Assembly: GCA_963920635.1 (NCBI GenBank)
Contig: OY987298.1
Location: forward strand, 53,237,949 to 53,301,948
Source: Pseudeuparius sepicola
Taxonomy: Eukaryota > Arthropoda > Insecta > Coleoptera > Anthribidae
Length of the DNA: 64,000 bases
Direction: 5' to 3'
Shown here: one piece after another, positions 22,776 through 34,301 of the stretch
How positions within the stretch are numbered: the first letter of the stretch is position 1
Layout: every line of letters begins with the position of its first letter
Program-made: the position numbers and the translations under genes
Notes under the pieces: generated by a model
Seen by the model: only the letters and a program-made list of their open reading frames with translations
Told to the model about the DNA's origin: nothing
The model's database searches: none

Positions 22776-24976
22776 CATATATTGTAATTTTTTGTATTAC
22801 TTATTTTGTTATTGAATAATTCTATTTTTAGATGCTAGTCAACAAACTTCTCTTAGTTTGAGTGCACATAGTCCGAGAAAGCATTCATTAAAGTTACAAA
22901 TAAAAAAACTCCAAAGAAAGTTGCATCCGAAGTTGGAGCAAGCTGTCGACAGTGCCGACACTGAAATAAATGACGAACAATTTCTTGCCATTTGTGAGAA
23001 AAAACTGTCTGCTTCAATGCTACTATTTGTAAGGGATTATTTAGAAAATCCCAAAAAAGATCCACAGGGATATCGTTACTCTTCAGATATGAAACAATTT
23101 TCCTTAACAATTTATTTTCTAAGCCCAAATGCTTATAGATTTTTAATGAAACCACTTTATTTTCCATCTAAAAGCACGCTTCAAAGAATAACTAGCAAAT
23201 GGCATATAACTGCAGGTCTTAACAGTTTCATTTTTGAGGTTATTAAATCAAAAGCTACAAATTTAGAGGGTTCTTCAAAACAGTGCATTCTTTGTATTGA
23301 CGAAATGTCATTAAAAATGTTTTTATTTTACAATAGATCTTCCGATACCATTGTTGGCTTTCATAATACATTGAAGGAAAAAAGATATGCTCCTGCTAAA
23401 TATGTTTTAGCTATTATGGCTAGAGCAATATTTGCTAAGTGGAAGCAACCAGTTGCTTATTTCTTTATTGATACTTGTTCAGGGGAGGAATTAAAATTTA
23501 TTATTTTTGAAGCAATAAGGAAACTTAAATCTGTAGGATTACTAGTAAGTGCGTTAGTGTCTGATCAAGGATCAAATTTTGTACAATTTTCAAAATCAGT
23601 TGGTATCTCTCCAAACTCTTCACATTTTTATGTCGATAGCGAAAAAATATTTTATATTTTTGATGTGCCGCATCTCTTAAAATCAACACGAAATAATTTT
23701 TTCAATTACACATTCGAAACCTCTGAAGGATGTACAAATAAAACGTATAGGTATTGACCAAATTTATAATAAACAAAAACATAAGCCTTTGGCTCTTCGG
23801 CTGTGTCCAAAATTTACAGATGAACACATTAATTCGAATCCTTTTAAAAAACTGAAGGTTAGTTTAGCCGTCCAAGTTTTCAGCGCAATGGTAGCTGCGG
23901 CACTTAATTCCTTTATTGAATTCGGACAATTCCCCCCTTCGGCAAACGCTACAGTGTCATTTGTAGAAAAAATTGATAAGTTATTTGATATCTTAAATTC
24001 CTCAAAAATATCAGGCAGTAATACAAGTACAATAGACCTTTCAAAGGAGCAGATTACCAAGTCGATTTTTTAAAGGAAATGTTTACATATTTTGAGAATA
24101 TTAAAATTTTAAAACAAAATATAGAGGTTACCAATAAAGTTAAATTTTTGAGAGGGTGGCAAATCACAATAAATTCATTTTTAGGTCTTTGGGAAAAATT
24201 TCATTGTTTAGAGTTTAGTTCCTTATACACTCGACGCTTAAATCAAGATTGTCTCGAAAATTTTTTCGGCACTATTAGGCAGCAAGGGGGAAATTGCTTG
24301 AATCCAACCCCCCATCCAATGCGAAAGGGCTTTCAAAAAATCATTTTGTTTAAATTATTTCCAACACGCGGATGGGGCTAATTGTATTGAGGATTTTGAT
24401 TCATTATTGTCATACGTAACCACCGAACATACACAAATTTACAACAAAGTTGTTGTGGGAAATGCAAGATCTATTTTTTCTGATTTAAGTTCGGTGGCAC
24501 CAGATTATATTGATTTCGAACTACATGAATCAAATAGTATATCATATGTTTGTGGATATTTATTAAGAAAGTGCTTGGAACAACATTCATGTGAAGTTTG
24601 TATTAAATATTGTAAACGTCATACATTAGGGGATACTGATTTGTTTACTTATTTTAAAGCATACAAATCAAGTGGTAACGAAACCTTTGGACATTTATTT
24701 TCACCTCCTGATAATTTCCTAAATTATATTAAAACTCTCGAAGTTAATTTTTGTACCCTCTTTCCAAAGTTTGCTTTAGAAGAAAATGTTGGTGTGAAAT
24801 TAAAAAATAAGCTGCAAAACATTTCATATCAACATCCATGCCCTAGTTTTAATCATGCCTATTTATTATCCCTTTATGTAAGATTTAGAATCTATTCTTT
24901 TTTAAAATTTTTAAATCGTGATATTGTTTCTAATAAAACTAATAAAAATTATAAACTTCGAAATTTACATTTATAA

Positions 24977-25760
24977 GTGCTGCCAGGGGTCATTATTTTT
25001 AAAAATTAGGCTAAGTTGATAATGTATAGTGTGCATGTGCATAATATGTACGTAAGTAGTTTATAATATCTTTTGTATTTATAGGTATTATATTTTATAT
25101 GTGCTATTGTTTTTGAATTTTTTTTATAGATTTTAGTAATAAACATTTTTGATAAATAACCTTTTTTTACTACCAGTGATACGAAGGTCAACCAATTTTG
25201 CAAATAATAATTGTTATGGATCTATATAAAAAAAAACAAATTAATTGCCAAGCTATGAGTTTGGACGCAAGTCGATTGAAATATTGTAATATTTCAACCA
25301 CCCAAGTAGAATAGTTCACTTGAACCTAAATCATAGTTGTTTCTAATTAATATAGGTAAGTATAAAATAATAAAGAGGAAATATTGTGAAATTTCCATGT
25401 TCAATAAAAAAATGTATTTTTCTCTTTAGTAAAAAATTAATATTTATATTTTTTTCGTCAGAAAAATACCTACTTAAAATCACTTCTGGAGATTCAAATT
25501 TAACTACATCTAATCCCAGAAAAAAACTTTACTATTCTAAAAATTAATTTTGCTGTATAAAACACAAAATTTTCTATAGCCCGGACCTGATCGTGCCAAC
25601 GCAATGGGCAAGTTCTACTCTGTCCAAAATACGGTGAGCGTGGCCAATGCGCAGATGTCAACGGCGGAGAGTTCATTTCCTATGCGTGAGAGGGGAAATT
25701 GGAACCGCGACATCAAAGGCGCCGAAAGCAAGTGCCACTTCTGATTCGTCCTTTTCTGGG
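24977..25760. other. 3' non-coding part of the P element
   Basis: AT-rich sequence with AATAAA near 25137 and no ORF. The last 200 bp are GC-richer ('cccggacctgatcgtgccaa') and end in the 32-bp terminal repeat. Confidence 0.6.
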
Positions 25761-25888
25761 ATTAAAATGAAGACAGAGATGTTTGTACTAAATTTTTGCC
25801 AGGTAAAATGTTATTAGATTTTATGCTATACAACTTAAAAAAATACGAAATCTAACGTCACTTTCGCTGTCGGCAACCCCCTCTTAAG

Positions 25889-26338
25889 ATTAACTTTAAC
25901 ATTTAAACAATCTGGATTATTGGATAATTCTCTGTTTATTTGAATATCTTCAAGGAAATCAAATCTGTTATAATTCTTTGATGTGACATTGCGTAAAATT
26001 TTTGAATTGGAGTGAGGACTGAAGTTATGATTAAAAGTATGCAAGTGTTCTCCAAAGGTTGAATTTACTTTATTTAAATGTTCATTTATACGAACTTTTA
26101 GGGGACGACAAGTTCTCCCTATATAGGTACTATTACAAGAATTGCAAGAAAGTTTATAGATGCCACTTTTGGCTAAGTGGTCTACTTTATCTTTAGAATT
26201 AACCAAGCTCTGAGCTAACTTATTATTAGTTCTTAGACATATCGAGATGTTGTCGCATTCTTGGTGAATGCACTGGGATACTTTATTATTAATACTTGTT
26301 TGTATGAAAGGAAGTGAAAAATATTTTTTGTTATTATT
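25889..26338 (-). pseudogene. Penelope GIY-YIG endonuclease region
   Basis: The minus-strand frame contains 'LAKSGIYKLSCNSCNSTYIG' then 'RTCRPLKVRINEHLNKVNST'. These are the GIY and YIG motifs with the conserved Arg, followed by the His/Glu helix and 'FGEHLHTFNHNF'. It is the C-terminal domain of Penelope-like proteins and nicks target DNA for priming. The frame is open from about 26338. It is separated from the RT frame by a stop or frameshift at 26334, and its last residues are replaced by the MITE inserted at 25883. Confidence 0.9.
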
Positions 26339-28252
26339 TAATTTTATTTATGAGAGAATCGATGATAGAAGGATTATAGAAATTATTATATGCAATTTGT
26401 TTGAGAATGTTGATTTCCTTTTTGTAGTTATCTTGGGACATTGGTATATTGAGAAGGCGATGAATGTAACAATAGAAAGCTGACATTTTTTGTTGATATG
26501 GATGATTTGACAAGTTAGAGATAGAATGGTCCGTTTGAGTAGGTTTTCTATATATAGAGAATTGTAAAATGTCTTGATTTTTGTAAATAGAGATGTCAAG
26601 AAAATTAATCGAACAGTTCTTTTCAATTTCTAAAGTAAATGAGATTTTAGGATGTATATTATTAAGTTTAGTTAAAAGATGTTGAGCTTTGGGCTCGTTA
26701 CAATTCAGAAAACATAGGCAGTCATCAACATACCTAAACCAGTGAAGGATCTCGTCATTGTTGTTGGTCAAGATGTGTTTCCTTTCGAGTGAGTCCATAA
26801 ACACGTCAGCTAGAAAAGGAGAGAGACAGCTGCCCATGGCCAGTCCATCTGGTTGTTTGTATGTCCTGTTATTAAAAACAAAGAAATTTTGAGAAAGGCA
26901 AAAATTGAGTAAAGAAAGAATGTCGACGATAACATCGCTGTCAATGTTTTTTCCCTGAGCAAATCACCAACCATGTCAACAGCTTCCGATTTGGGGACCG
27001 TCGTAAACAAATTAGTTACGTCGAAAGAAACCATCAAGGAAACTTCACGTAAAGTAATCTGACCAAGTTTGTCTGTTAGGTTAAGAGTGTTATTCAGCCC
27101 AAATTTGGGCGAAAAGTCCGTGAGTTGTTTAAGTAGTTTAAGAACAAAGCTGGACAGAAAATAAACTGGAGTGTTAGAAAAGCTTACGACTGGTCTAATC
27201 GGTATGCCCTCTTTGTGAATTTTAGGCAAGCCATATAAGCGAGGCATTGTAGGGTTACTAGACATTAAAACTCTCGAGGCATCGTGGTCTGAAAGAAAAT
27301 CTTTGAAATGTTTTATGATTTTAGTAGTTTTCCTAACAAAGGTATTAAAAGGATTAGAGGCTAATGTAGAAAAATTATTTCCTTGTAAAAAACTCTCAAC
27401 CTTGTCCACATAACAAGCTTTATTCAAAATAACCAGACAATTTCCCTTGTCGGCTTTGGAAATTATTAAATTATGATCTGTTATTTTATTTTTAAGTTTT
27501 TTTAAAGATTTAAGGAATGAGAAAGAAAATTGTGAATTAAGTTTAGAGAGACTTTTTTGAAAACGATATAAGATATTATAACATTCATTACGAATAGATT
27601 TTTTCTTTTTATAAGATATATTTAATTGTTCAATAAGAACGTCGATTTCGACTGAAAAACTCAAGAGGTCACTCTCAGACAAAGGTGTTGAAAAGGTATG
27701 TTTGAGGCCAAGTCTCAGGATGTCTAACTCATCCTCGTTAAAAGTCACGTCCGAGAGATTCTTGATCCTATCATGGAAAATAAAATTGGAATATTTTTTT
27801 TGTGGATTATGCCAACGATCTCTTAAAAAACATTTACGTTGGTGAATCAAATTGTTAAGTTTAGATTTCACTCTTTGAAATTTGACATTTTTACTGAAGG
27901 AAACTTCATCGGTTATGTCGTTAAGAAGAAAATTAAGTGACTCACCTTCGACGTTGCTTAACAAATCATTATAAACTTTTTTCATTTCGCAGTTTACAAA
28001 ATTGAGCTTCGAATAATGGGAACGAAATTGTGATTTAATGATTCTGATTTCCAGTTCCTCTCGGTGTTTAGGTGGGACGTTCTTGGAGGTTTTCACTCGT
28101 GCAAAAGTAGGAGTAACGTGTTCTCTCAAACAAGAGTTCAGAAACCAAATATCTACGTCGAGGTTAGCTCTCTTGGTGGATAATTTCCTGTACTTCTCAG
28201 CCAGATTTGCTATATCGCAATTTAATACAAAGGAGTGCGGGGCTGTGTGCAC
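26334..28252 (-). pseudogene. Penelope reverse transcriptase
   Basis: The upstream 480-codon frame holds 'ISKADKGNCLVILN' (about residues 264-277), 'PRLYGLPKIHKEGIPIRPVV' (337-356) and catalytic motif A 'SFDVTNLFTTVP' (Asp 411). A one-base shift near 26955 moves the frame. The second frame continues 'LAMGSCLSPFLADVFMDSLE' and catalytic 'FRYVDDCLCF', then the thumb up to 26334. The first codon of the open frame is GTG, so the true start is unknown. A TATATAAAG string lies just upstream. Order RT then GIY-YIG defines a Penelope-like element. One or two indels separate it from an intact gene. Confidence 0.92.
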
Positions 28253-28261
28253 CTTTATATA

Positions 28262-28686
28262 GATGAAAAAGAGAAAGAAGTGTATTTCCGTGCAAATAAT
28301 TTAATTAAAAATCATGGTAAAGCGCTTTCGGCTGTTAAGCCATCCTCAGTACCACCTAAAAAGAAAGTATGACATAAAATAGAGGGTTGGAAAAAGTTAA
28401 CTGTGGAAAAACTAAATTGTTTTAACGTCATGTCATACTCACTTGTCAAGTGTGTACAGGAAAATTAGAGCATAAAGCATTATACAACAGTAAAACCCAC
28501 AAAATAGAAGGTCACACCAAGTCACATTTTAAAAACTTTAAAATATTAACAAATTATACAACTGTGGGCAGCCAAGCTACCCAAATTATTTAAACAAAAG
28601 ACCAGCAGAAGTGCCAAATGCATCGTGGAAGGTGGAAGTGAAATTTGAGACATAACCTGTTCGACATCCCGGTGAAGGAACTGGAT
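28262..28686 (-). repeat. Penelope 5' terminal direct repeat
   Basis: Nearly identical to 19908-20335 in the same orientation, and to 29500-29940 inverted. The shared block runs from 'agaaagaagtgtatttccgt' to 'ggaactggatgtcagtcgaa'. It precedes the RT gene on the coding strand and contains the hammerhead-like motif. Confidence 0.9.
28314..28356 (-). ncRNA. hammerhead-ribozyme-like motif, 5' terminal repeat
   Basis: Identical in core to the motif at 19951-19993. Located upstream of the RT gene, where self-cleavage would set the RNA 5' end. Confidence 0.55.
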
Positions 28687-28716
28687 GTCAGTCGAAAAGC
28701 GCGCTTTTCGACTGAC
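28687..28716. repeat. perfect 30-bp palindrome at the inverted junction
   Basis: GTCAGTCGAAAAGC followed exactly by its complement. It marks where the minus-strand Penelope copy meets the plus-strand truncated copy. The other terminal repeats continue into 'gagatttaaac' at this point, so the palindrome is a novel joint. Confidence 0.9.
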
Positions 28717-29221
28717 TAATTATCATAATAATAACAAAAAATATTTTTCACTTCCTTTCATACAAACAAGTATTAATAATAAAGTATCCCAGTGCATTCA
28801 CCAAGAATGCGACAACATCTCGATATGTCTAAGAACTAATAATAAGTTAGCTCAGAGCTTGGTCAATTCTAAAGATAAAGTAGACCACTTAGCCAAAAGT
28901 GGCATCTATAAACTTTCTTGCAATTCTTGTAATAGTACCTATATAGGGAGAACTTGTCGTCCCCTAAAAGTTCGTATAAATGAACATTTAAATAAAGTAA
29001 ATTCAACCTTTGGAGAACACTTGCTTACTTTTAATCATAACTTCAGTCCTCACTCCAATTCAAAAATTTTACGCAATGTCACATCAAAGAATTATAACAG
29101 ACTTGATTTCCTTGAAGATATTCAAATAAACAGAGAATTATCCAATAATCCAGATTGTTTAAATGTTAAAGTTAATCTTAACAGATCTTTCATTCCTTTA
29201 CATAGGACACTCACTCAATGA
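28717..29221 (+). pseudogene. second, 5'-truncated Penelope copy: GIY-YIG domain
   Basis: The open frame 'NNNKKYFSLPFIQTSINNK' leads into the complete GIY-YIG domain ('SGIYKLSCNSCNSTYIGRTC', 'RINEHLNK') and ends 'NRSFIPLHRTLTQ' at a stop codon. It lacks the entire RT. It preserves the true C-terminus and the uninterrupted MITE target site, and is therefore a reference for the minus-strand copy. Confidence 0.88.
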
Positions 29222-29838
29222 TGAACAAATTTTTCTTGGCCTTCATCTTACAGGGTTGTCCTGTTATCTCCTCTTTTCGTGTCGCGTTTTTGGGACTTTG
29301 GGGAGGTTTTTTGGGCTTATCATATAAACAAATAATTTTTCGAATTTCTATTTCTATCTAATTTTCATTACCATTAATTAAACATTTATTAAATATAAAT
29401 TCTTAACTTATGAATTAAATTTTTTCAAATCCTTCACATTCACTCTTCATAAAATATTTTTACCCGCCTATGACATTTTGTTTTCAAGTTTAAATCTCGC
29501 GCGCTTTTCGACTGACATCCAGTTCCTTCACCGGGATGTCGAACAGCAGGTTATGTCTCAAATTTCACTTCCACCTTCCACGATGCATTTGGCACTTCTG
29601 CTGGTCTAATTTGGGTAGCTTGGCTGCCCACAGTTGTATAATTTGTTAATATTTTAAAGTTTTTAAAATGTGACTTGGTGTGACCTTCTATTTTGTGGGT
29701 TTTACTGTTGTATAATGCTTTATGCTCCAATTTTCCTGTACACACTTGACAAGTGAGTATGACATGACCTTAAAACAATTTAGTTTTTCCACAGTTAACT
29801 TTTTCCAACCCCCTATTTTATGTCATACTTTCTTTTTA

Positions 29839-29882
29839 GGGGGTACTGAGGATGGCTTAACAGCCGAAAGCGCTTTACCATG
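29839..29882 (+). ncRNA. hammerhead-ribozyme-like motif, truncated copy
   Basis: Same core (CTGAGGA, GGC/GCC stem II, GAAA, AGCGCT) on the plus strand. Stem I is weaker because GGTGG has become GGGGG. Confidence 0.5.
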
Positions 29883-29971
29883 ATTTTTAATTAAATTATT
29901 TGCACGGAAATACACTTCTTTCGCTTTTTCATCTATATATATATACGTGCATACAGCCCCGCACTCCTTTG

Positions 29972-30008
29972 AATAAAAAATTATCAACAGTGGGGTACCC
30001 CAAGCTAC
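29972..30008 (+). pseudogene. non-LTR reverse transcriptase, part 2 (motif B)
   Basis: Between the Penelope element and the solo LTR lie 37 bp translating to 'KIINSGVPQAT', RT motif B. It continues part 1 (19131-19889) and precedes part 3 at 46632. Confidence 0.8.
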
Positions 30009-30379
30009 TGTGGTGTTCTCAACCTTTTTGTTGATGGTAAAAGTTGGAGAGCGGATTTTTATAAGGTTGAGCCACAGATATTTATTTTGAGTGTGGGCCT
30101 AAGGTGTATGACGGAAACACAGGGTAATCTTACGTCGCTGAAGACAGCCACAGATTCAGATTCGGAAATCGAATTTATACAGCGGACCAGCTAAGTAGTG
30201 GAAAAATATACTAAAAATAAGTGAGAAACAAAGAAAATAAATAACAACAGTTTAATTATTTACTATTAGTGTAATTTGATTAGTTTATTTAGATATTATT
30301 AAAAACCATTAGCGGGGTAAGGGGGGGGGGGGGCAGAGACTACAAAGGCAAAATATGTATAAGAACACACGAATTTGTA

Positions 30380-33300
30380 AGACGCTGAGATTCTCTCAAA
30401 AATAACTTGAAGGGATAGACCCAAGGAGAAATCTAAAAAAATCCGCAAGGCAGGAAGGCGATTTTGTAACACCTCGAGATTTCCTCTAAAATTACTTGAG
30501 GGTATGTGGAATACGCAGATATACCAGCAACGAAAAAAATCAGGGGCGTACAGGGGGTAGGCCCAAGGAGAAATTAAAAAAAAAAACGTAAGTCAGGAAG
30601 GCGATTTTGTAACACCTCGAGATTTCCTCTAAAATTACTTGAGGGTATGTGGAATACGCAGATATACCAGCAACGGAAAAAATCAGGGGCGTACAGGGGG
30701 TAGGCCCAAGGAGAATTCTAAAAAAATCCGCAAGGCAAGAAGGCGATTTTGTAACACCTTGAGATTTCCTCTAAAATTACTTAAGGGTATGTGGAATACG
30801 CAGATATACCAGCAACGGAAAAAATCAGGGGCGTACAGGGGGTAGGCCCAAGGAGAAATTTGAAAAAAATCCGTAAGTCAGGAAGGCGATTTTGTAACAC
30901 CTCGAGATTTCCTCTAAAATTACTTAAGGGTATGTGGAATACGCCGATATAACAGCAACGGAAAAAATCAGGGGCGTACAGGCTGCAGACCCAAGGAGAA
31001 TTCTAAAAAAATCCGTAAGTCAGGAAGGCGATTTTGTAACACCTTGAGATTTCCTATAAAGTTACTTAAGGGTATGTGGAATACGCCGATATGCCAGCAA
31101 CGGAAAAAATCAGGGGCGTACAGGGGGTAGGCCCAAGGAGAAATCTAAAAAAATCCGCAAGGCAGGAAGGCGATTTTGTAACACCTTGAGATTTCCTCTA
31201 AAATTACTTAAGGGTATGTGGAATACGCAGATATACCAGCAACGGAAAAAATCAGGGGCGTACAGGGGTAGGCCCAAGGAGAAATTTTAAAAAAATCCGT
31301 AAGTCAGGAAGGCGATTTTGTAACACCTTGAGATTTCCTCTAAAATTACTTAAGGGTATGTGGAATACGCCGATAAAACAGCAACGGAAAAAATCAGGGG
31401 CGTACAGGCTGTAGACCCAAGGAGAATCCTAAAAAAATCCGCAAGGCAAGAAGGCGATTTTGTAACACCTCGAGATTTCCTCTAAAATTACTTAAGGATA
31501 TTTGGAATACGCCGATATACCAGCAACGGAAAAAATCAGGGGCGTACAGGGGGTAGGCCCAAGGAGAAATTTGAAAAAAATCCGTAAGTCAGGAAGGCGA
31601 TTTTGTAACACCCTGAGATTTCCTATAAAGTTACTTAAGGGTATGTGGAATACGCCGATATGCCAGCAACGGAAAAAATCAGGGGCGTACAGGGGGTAGG
31701 CCCAAGGAAAAATCTAAAAAAATCCGCAAGGCAGGAAGGCGATTTTGTAACACCTTGAGATTTCCTCTAAAATTACTTAAGGGTATGTGGAATACGCAGA
31801 TATACCAGCAACGGAAAAAATCAGGGGCGTACAGGGGTAGGCCCAAGGAGAACTCTAAAAAAATTCGCAAGGCAGGAAGGCGATTTTGTAACACCTCGAG
31901 ATTTCCTCTAAAATTACTTAAGGGTATTTGGAATACGCCGATATAACAGCAACGGAAAAAATCAGGGGCGTACAGTGGGTAGGCCCAAGGAGAAATTTGA
32001 AAAAAAAATCCGTAAGTCAGGAAGGCGATTTTGTAACACCTCGAGATTTCCTCTAAAATTACTTAAGGGTATGTGGAATACGCCGATATAACAGCAACGG
32101 AAAAAATCAGGGGCGTACAGGCTGTAGACCCAAGGAGAATTCTAAAAAAATCCGCAAGGCAATAAGGCGATTTTGTAACACCTTAAGTTTTCCTCTAAAA
32201 TTACTTGAGGGTATGTGGAATACGCAGATATACCAGCAACGAAAAAAATCAGGGGCGTACAGGGGTAGGCCCAAGAAGAAATTTTAAAAAAATCCCTAAG
32301 TCAGGAAGGCGATTTTGTAACACCTTGAGATTTCCTCTAAAATTACTTAAGGGTATGTGGAATACGCCGATAAAACAGCAACGGAAAAAATCAGGGGCGT
32401 ACAGGGGGTAGGCCCAAGGAGAAATCTAAAAAAATCCGCAAGGCAGGAAGGCGATTTTGTAACACCTCGAGATTTCCTCTAAAATTACCTGAGGGTATGT
32501 GGAATACCCAGATATACCAGCAACGAAAAAAATCAGGGGCGTACAGTGGGTAGGCCCAAGGAGAAATCTAAAAAAATCCGCAAGGCAGGAAGGCGATTTT
32601 GTAACACCTCGAGATTTCCTCTAAAATTACTTGAGGGTATTGGAATACGCAGATATACCAGCAACGAAAAAAATCAGGGGCGTACAGGGGGTAGGCCCAA
32701 GGAGAAATTTGAAAAAAAAATCCGTAAGTCAGGAAGGCGATTTTGTAACACCTCGAGATTTCCTCTAAAATTACTTAAGGGTATGTGGAATACGCCGATA
32801 TAACAGCAACGGAAAAAATCAGGGGCGTACAGGCTGTAGACCCAAGGAGAATTCTAAAAAAATCCGCAAGGCAATAAGGCGATTTTGTAACACCTTAAGT
32901 TTTCCTCTAAAATTACTTGAGGGTATGTGGAATACGCAGATATACCAGCAACGAAAAAAATCAGGGGCGTACAGGGGTAGGCCCAAGGAGAAATTTTAAA
33001 AAAATCCGTAAGTCAGGAAGGCGATTTTGTAACACCTTGAGATTTCCTCTAAAATTACTTAAGGGTATGTGGAATACGCCGATAAAACAGCAACGGAAAA
33101 AATCAGGGGCGTACAGGGGGTAGGCCCAAGGAGAAATCTAAAAAAATCCGCAAGGCAGGAAGGCGATTTTGTAACACCTCGAGATTTCCTCTAAAATTAC
33201 CTGAGGGTATGTGGAATACCCAGATATACCAGCAACGAAAAAAATCAGGGGCGTACAGTGGGTAGGCCCAAGGAGAAATCTAAAAAAATCCGCAAGGCAG

Positions 33301-33848
33301 GAAGGCGATTTTGTAACACCTCGAGATTTCCTCTAAAATTACTTGAGGGTATTGGAATACGCAGATATACCAGCAACGAAAAAAATCAGGGGCGTACAGG
33401 GGGTAGGCCCAAGGAGAAAATTGAAAAAAAAATCCGTAAGTCAGGAAGGCGATTTTGTAACACCTCGAGATTTCCTCTAAAATTACTTAAGGGTATGTGG
33501 AATACGCCGATATAACAGCAACGGAAAAAATCAGGGGCGTACAGGCTGTAGACCCAAGGAGAATTCTAAAAAAATCCGCAAGGCAATAAGGCGATTTTGT
33601 AACACCTTAAGTTTTCCTCTAAAATTACTTGAGGGTATGTGGAATACGCAGATATACCAGCAACGAAAAAAATCAGGGGCGTACAGGGGTAGGCCCAAGA
33701 AGAAATTTTAAAAAAATCCCTAAGTCAGGAAGGCGATTTTGTAACACCTCGAGATTTCCTCTAAAATTACTTAAGGGTATTTGGAATACGCCGATATACC
33801 AGCAACGGAAAAAATCAGGGGCGTACAGTGGGTAGGCTCAAGGAGAAA
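30380..33848 (+). repeat. left-arm tandem array (~142-bp units)
   Basis: About 24 units, each with 'aggggcgtacaggg', 'taggcccaaggagaaat', 'aaggcgattttgtaacacct' and 'gggtatgtggaatacgc'. From about 32205 the pattern repeats every 712 bp (five units), with copies at 32205, 32917 and 33629. The many 65-85-codon ORFs are periodicity by-products. Confidence 0.93.
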
Positions 33849-34101
33849 TCAAATTCAATTATTTGCATTTATTGCTATAAATATATTTTTGGAGATAACT
33901 ATATAAAACGATATATCGTTGGAATTGGGAGAAGAAAAGTAACCTAAAAAAACAAAATATACAGGGAGTGTTTCTAAAATCTGACCAAGTAATGCTTATT
34001 ATAGTCAAACCGGAAGTCACTTTTTTGTTACTCCCCGTATACTCGTTCCTAATATTCTGTGTTAAAATCCAACTTTACAATTTTTTAGAAAAGGCATTTT
34101 C
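33849..34101. repeat. unique inner block of the left arm
   Basis: Matches the complement of 39659-39912 almost perfectly. Includes 'acgatatatcgtt' and 'atacagggagtgtttctaaa'. It marks the inner limit of the inverted arms. Confidence 0.85.
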
Positions 34102-34145
34102 TTGAAATAAATTTTTAACAACACCCTGTATAATCTGAGAGGTAT

Positions 34146-34301
34146 CTTCCGGATGGATCCTGCGTCAGCGAAACTTCTCGTTCACACTGATCTCAGTGTG
34201 ATCAGTGATCAGTGTGATCGTCCCGCCCTGAGGATGTCCCGTGCAATCGAGGACGAAAGCTTGGAACCAGAAATTTCGCTGACGCAGGATCCGTCCGGAA
34301 G
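34146..34301. mobile_element. MITE-like palindrome 3' of the transposase gene
   Basis: CTTCCGGATGGATCCTGCGT and 'acgcaggatccgtccggaag' are inverted ends. Inside, TGATC repeats form further small palindromes. It lies between the left arm and the stop codon. 34302-34577 shows nothing more. Confidence 0.7.

Larger units (their letters stand above)
21768..24976 (+). pseudogene. P-element transposase, 4+ exons, three frameshifts
   Basis: Exons: 21768-21859, 22045-22214, 22368-22562 and 22832 onward, each with GT-AG borders and compatible phases. Exons 1-2 encode a complete THAP zinc finger ('MAPQYCCVRGCSNNTRN', Trp in 'YAWTRKC', 'VCSMHFENS', 'AIPTVF'). Exon 4 holds the RNase H-like catalytic core: 'IDEMSLKMFLFY' (Asp), 'SDQGSNF' (Asp), 'DVPHLLKSTRNNFF', and later 'LNQDCLENFFGTIRQQGG' (Glu). 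The frame breaks near 23750, in the T-run at 24065-24070, and in the C-run near 24308. Each is a single-base shift, and homology continues in the new frame to 'LRNLHL' at 24976. A polyadenylation signal AATAAA lies near 25137. It is either a young pseudogene or an intact gene with assembly indels. Confidence 0.9.
20874..25760 (+). mobile_element. P-superfamily transposon (THAP transposase)
   Basis: A 4,887-bp element with 32-bp perfect terminal inverted repeats beginning CCCAGAAAAGGACGAATCAG, flanked by the exact 7-bp duplication ATTAAAA (20867-20873 and 25761-25767). The intact MITE at 16154 shows the empty site. It carries a multi-exon THAP transposase gene on the plus strand. Four further CCCAGAAAA motifs occur in the first 1.1 kb, three of them extended to CCCAGAAAACCCAC. 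Two small MITEs sit in introns 2 and 3. Confidence 0.95.
20649..25883. mobile_element. TTAA MITE, copy split by the P element
   Basis: Left half 20649-20873 and right half 25768-25883 rejoin into a copy of the 338-bp MITE at 16154-16491. TTAA flanks both outer ends (20645-20648 and 25884-25887). The uninterrupted Penelope sequence in the second copy (near 29172, 'gttaatcttaacagatc') shows a single TTAA, which proves the insertion. Confidence 0.93.
19902..29971 (-). mobile_element. Penelope-like element with inverted truncated twin
   Basis: A direct repeat of 11-12 bp, AATAAAAAATT, flanks the unit (19890-19901 and 29972-29982). On the minus strand the order is terminal repeat (28680-28262), RT (28252-26334), GIY-YIG endonuclease (about 26338-25889) and 3' region with second terminal repeat (20644-19902). 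From 28717 a plus-strand, 5'-truncated second copy runs through GIY-YIG and the 3' region to 29971. Such inverted 5'-truncated partners are known for Penelope elements. A TTAA MITE carrying a P element splits the 3' region. Without the guests it is about 4.8 kb. Confidence 0.9.

Noticed and set aside
29972..30131. Reading straight on from GVPQAT ('ATVVFSTFLL') as continued reverse transcriptase
   Set aside because: The sequence after CTAC belongs to the solo LTR. The real continuation is at 46632, where PILFNI follows.
30639..33835. Many 65-85-codon ORFs of similar sequence in the left arm (and their mirror at 40208-45111)
   Set aside because: They recur only because the ~142-bp unit happens to be open in one frame over one to two units. 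They lack start context and vary by frameshift between units, so I treat them as repeat by-products.
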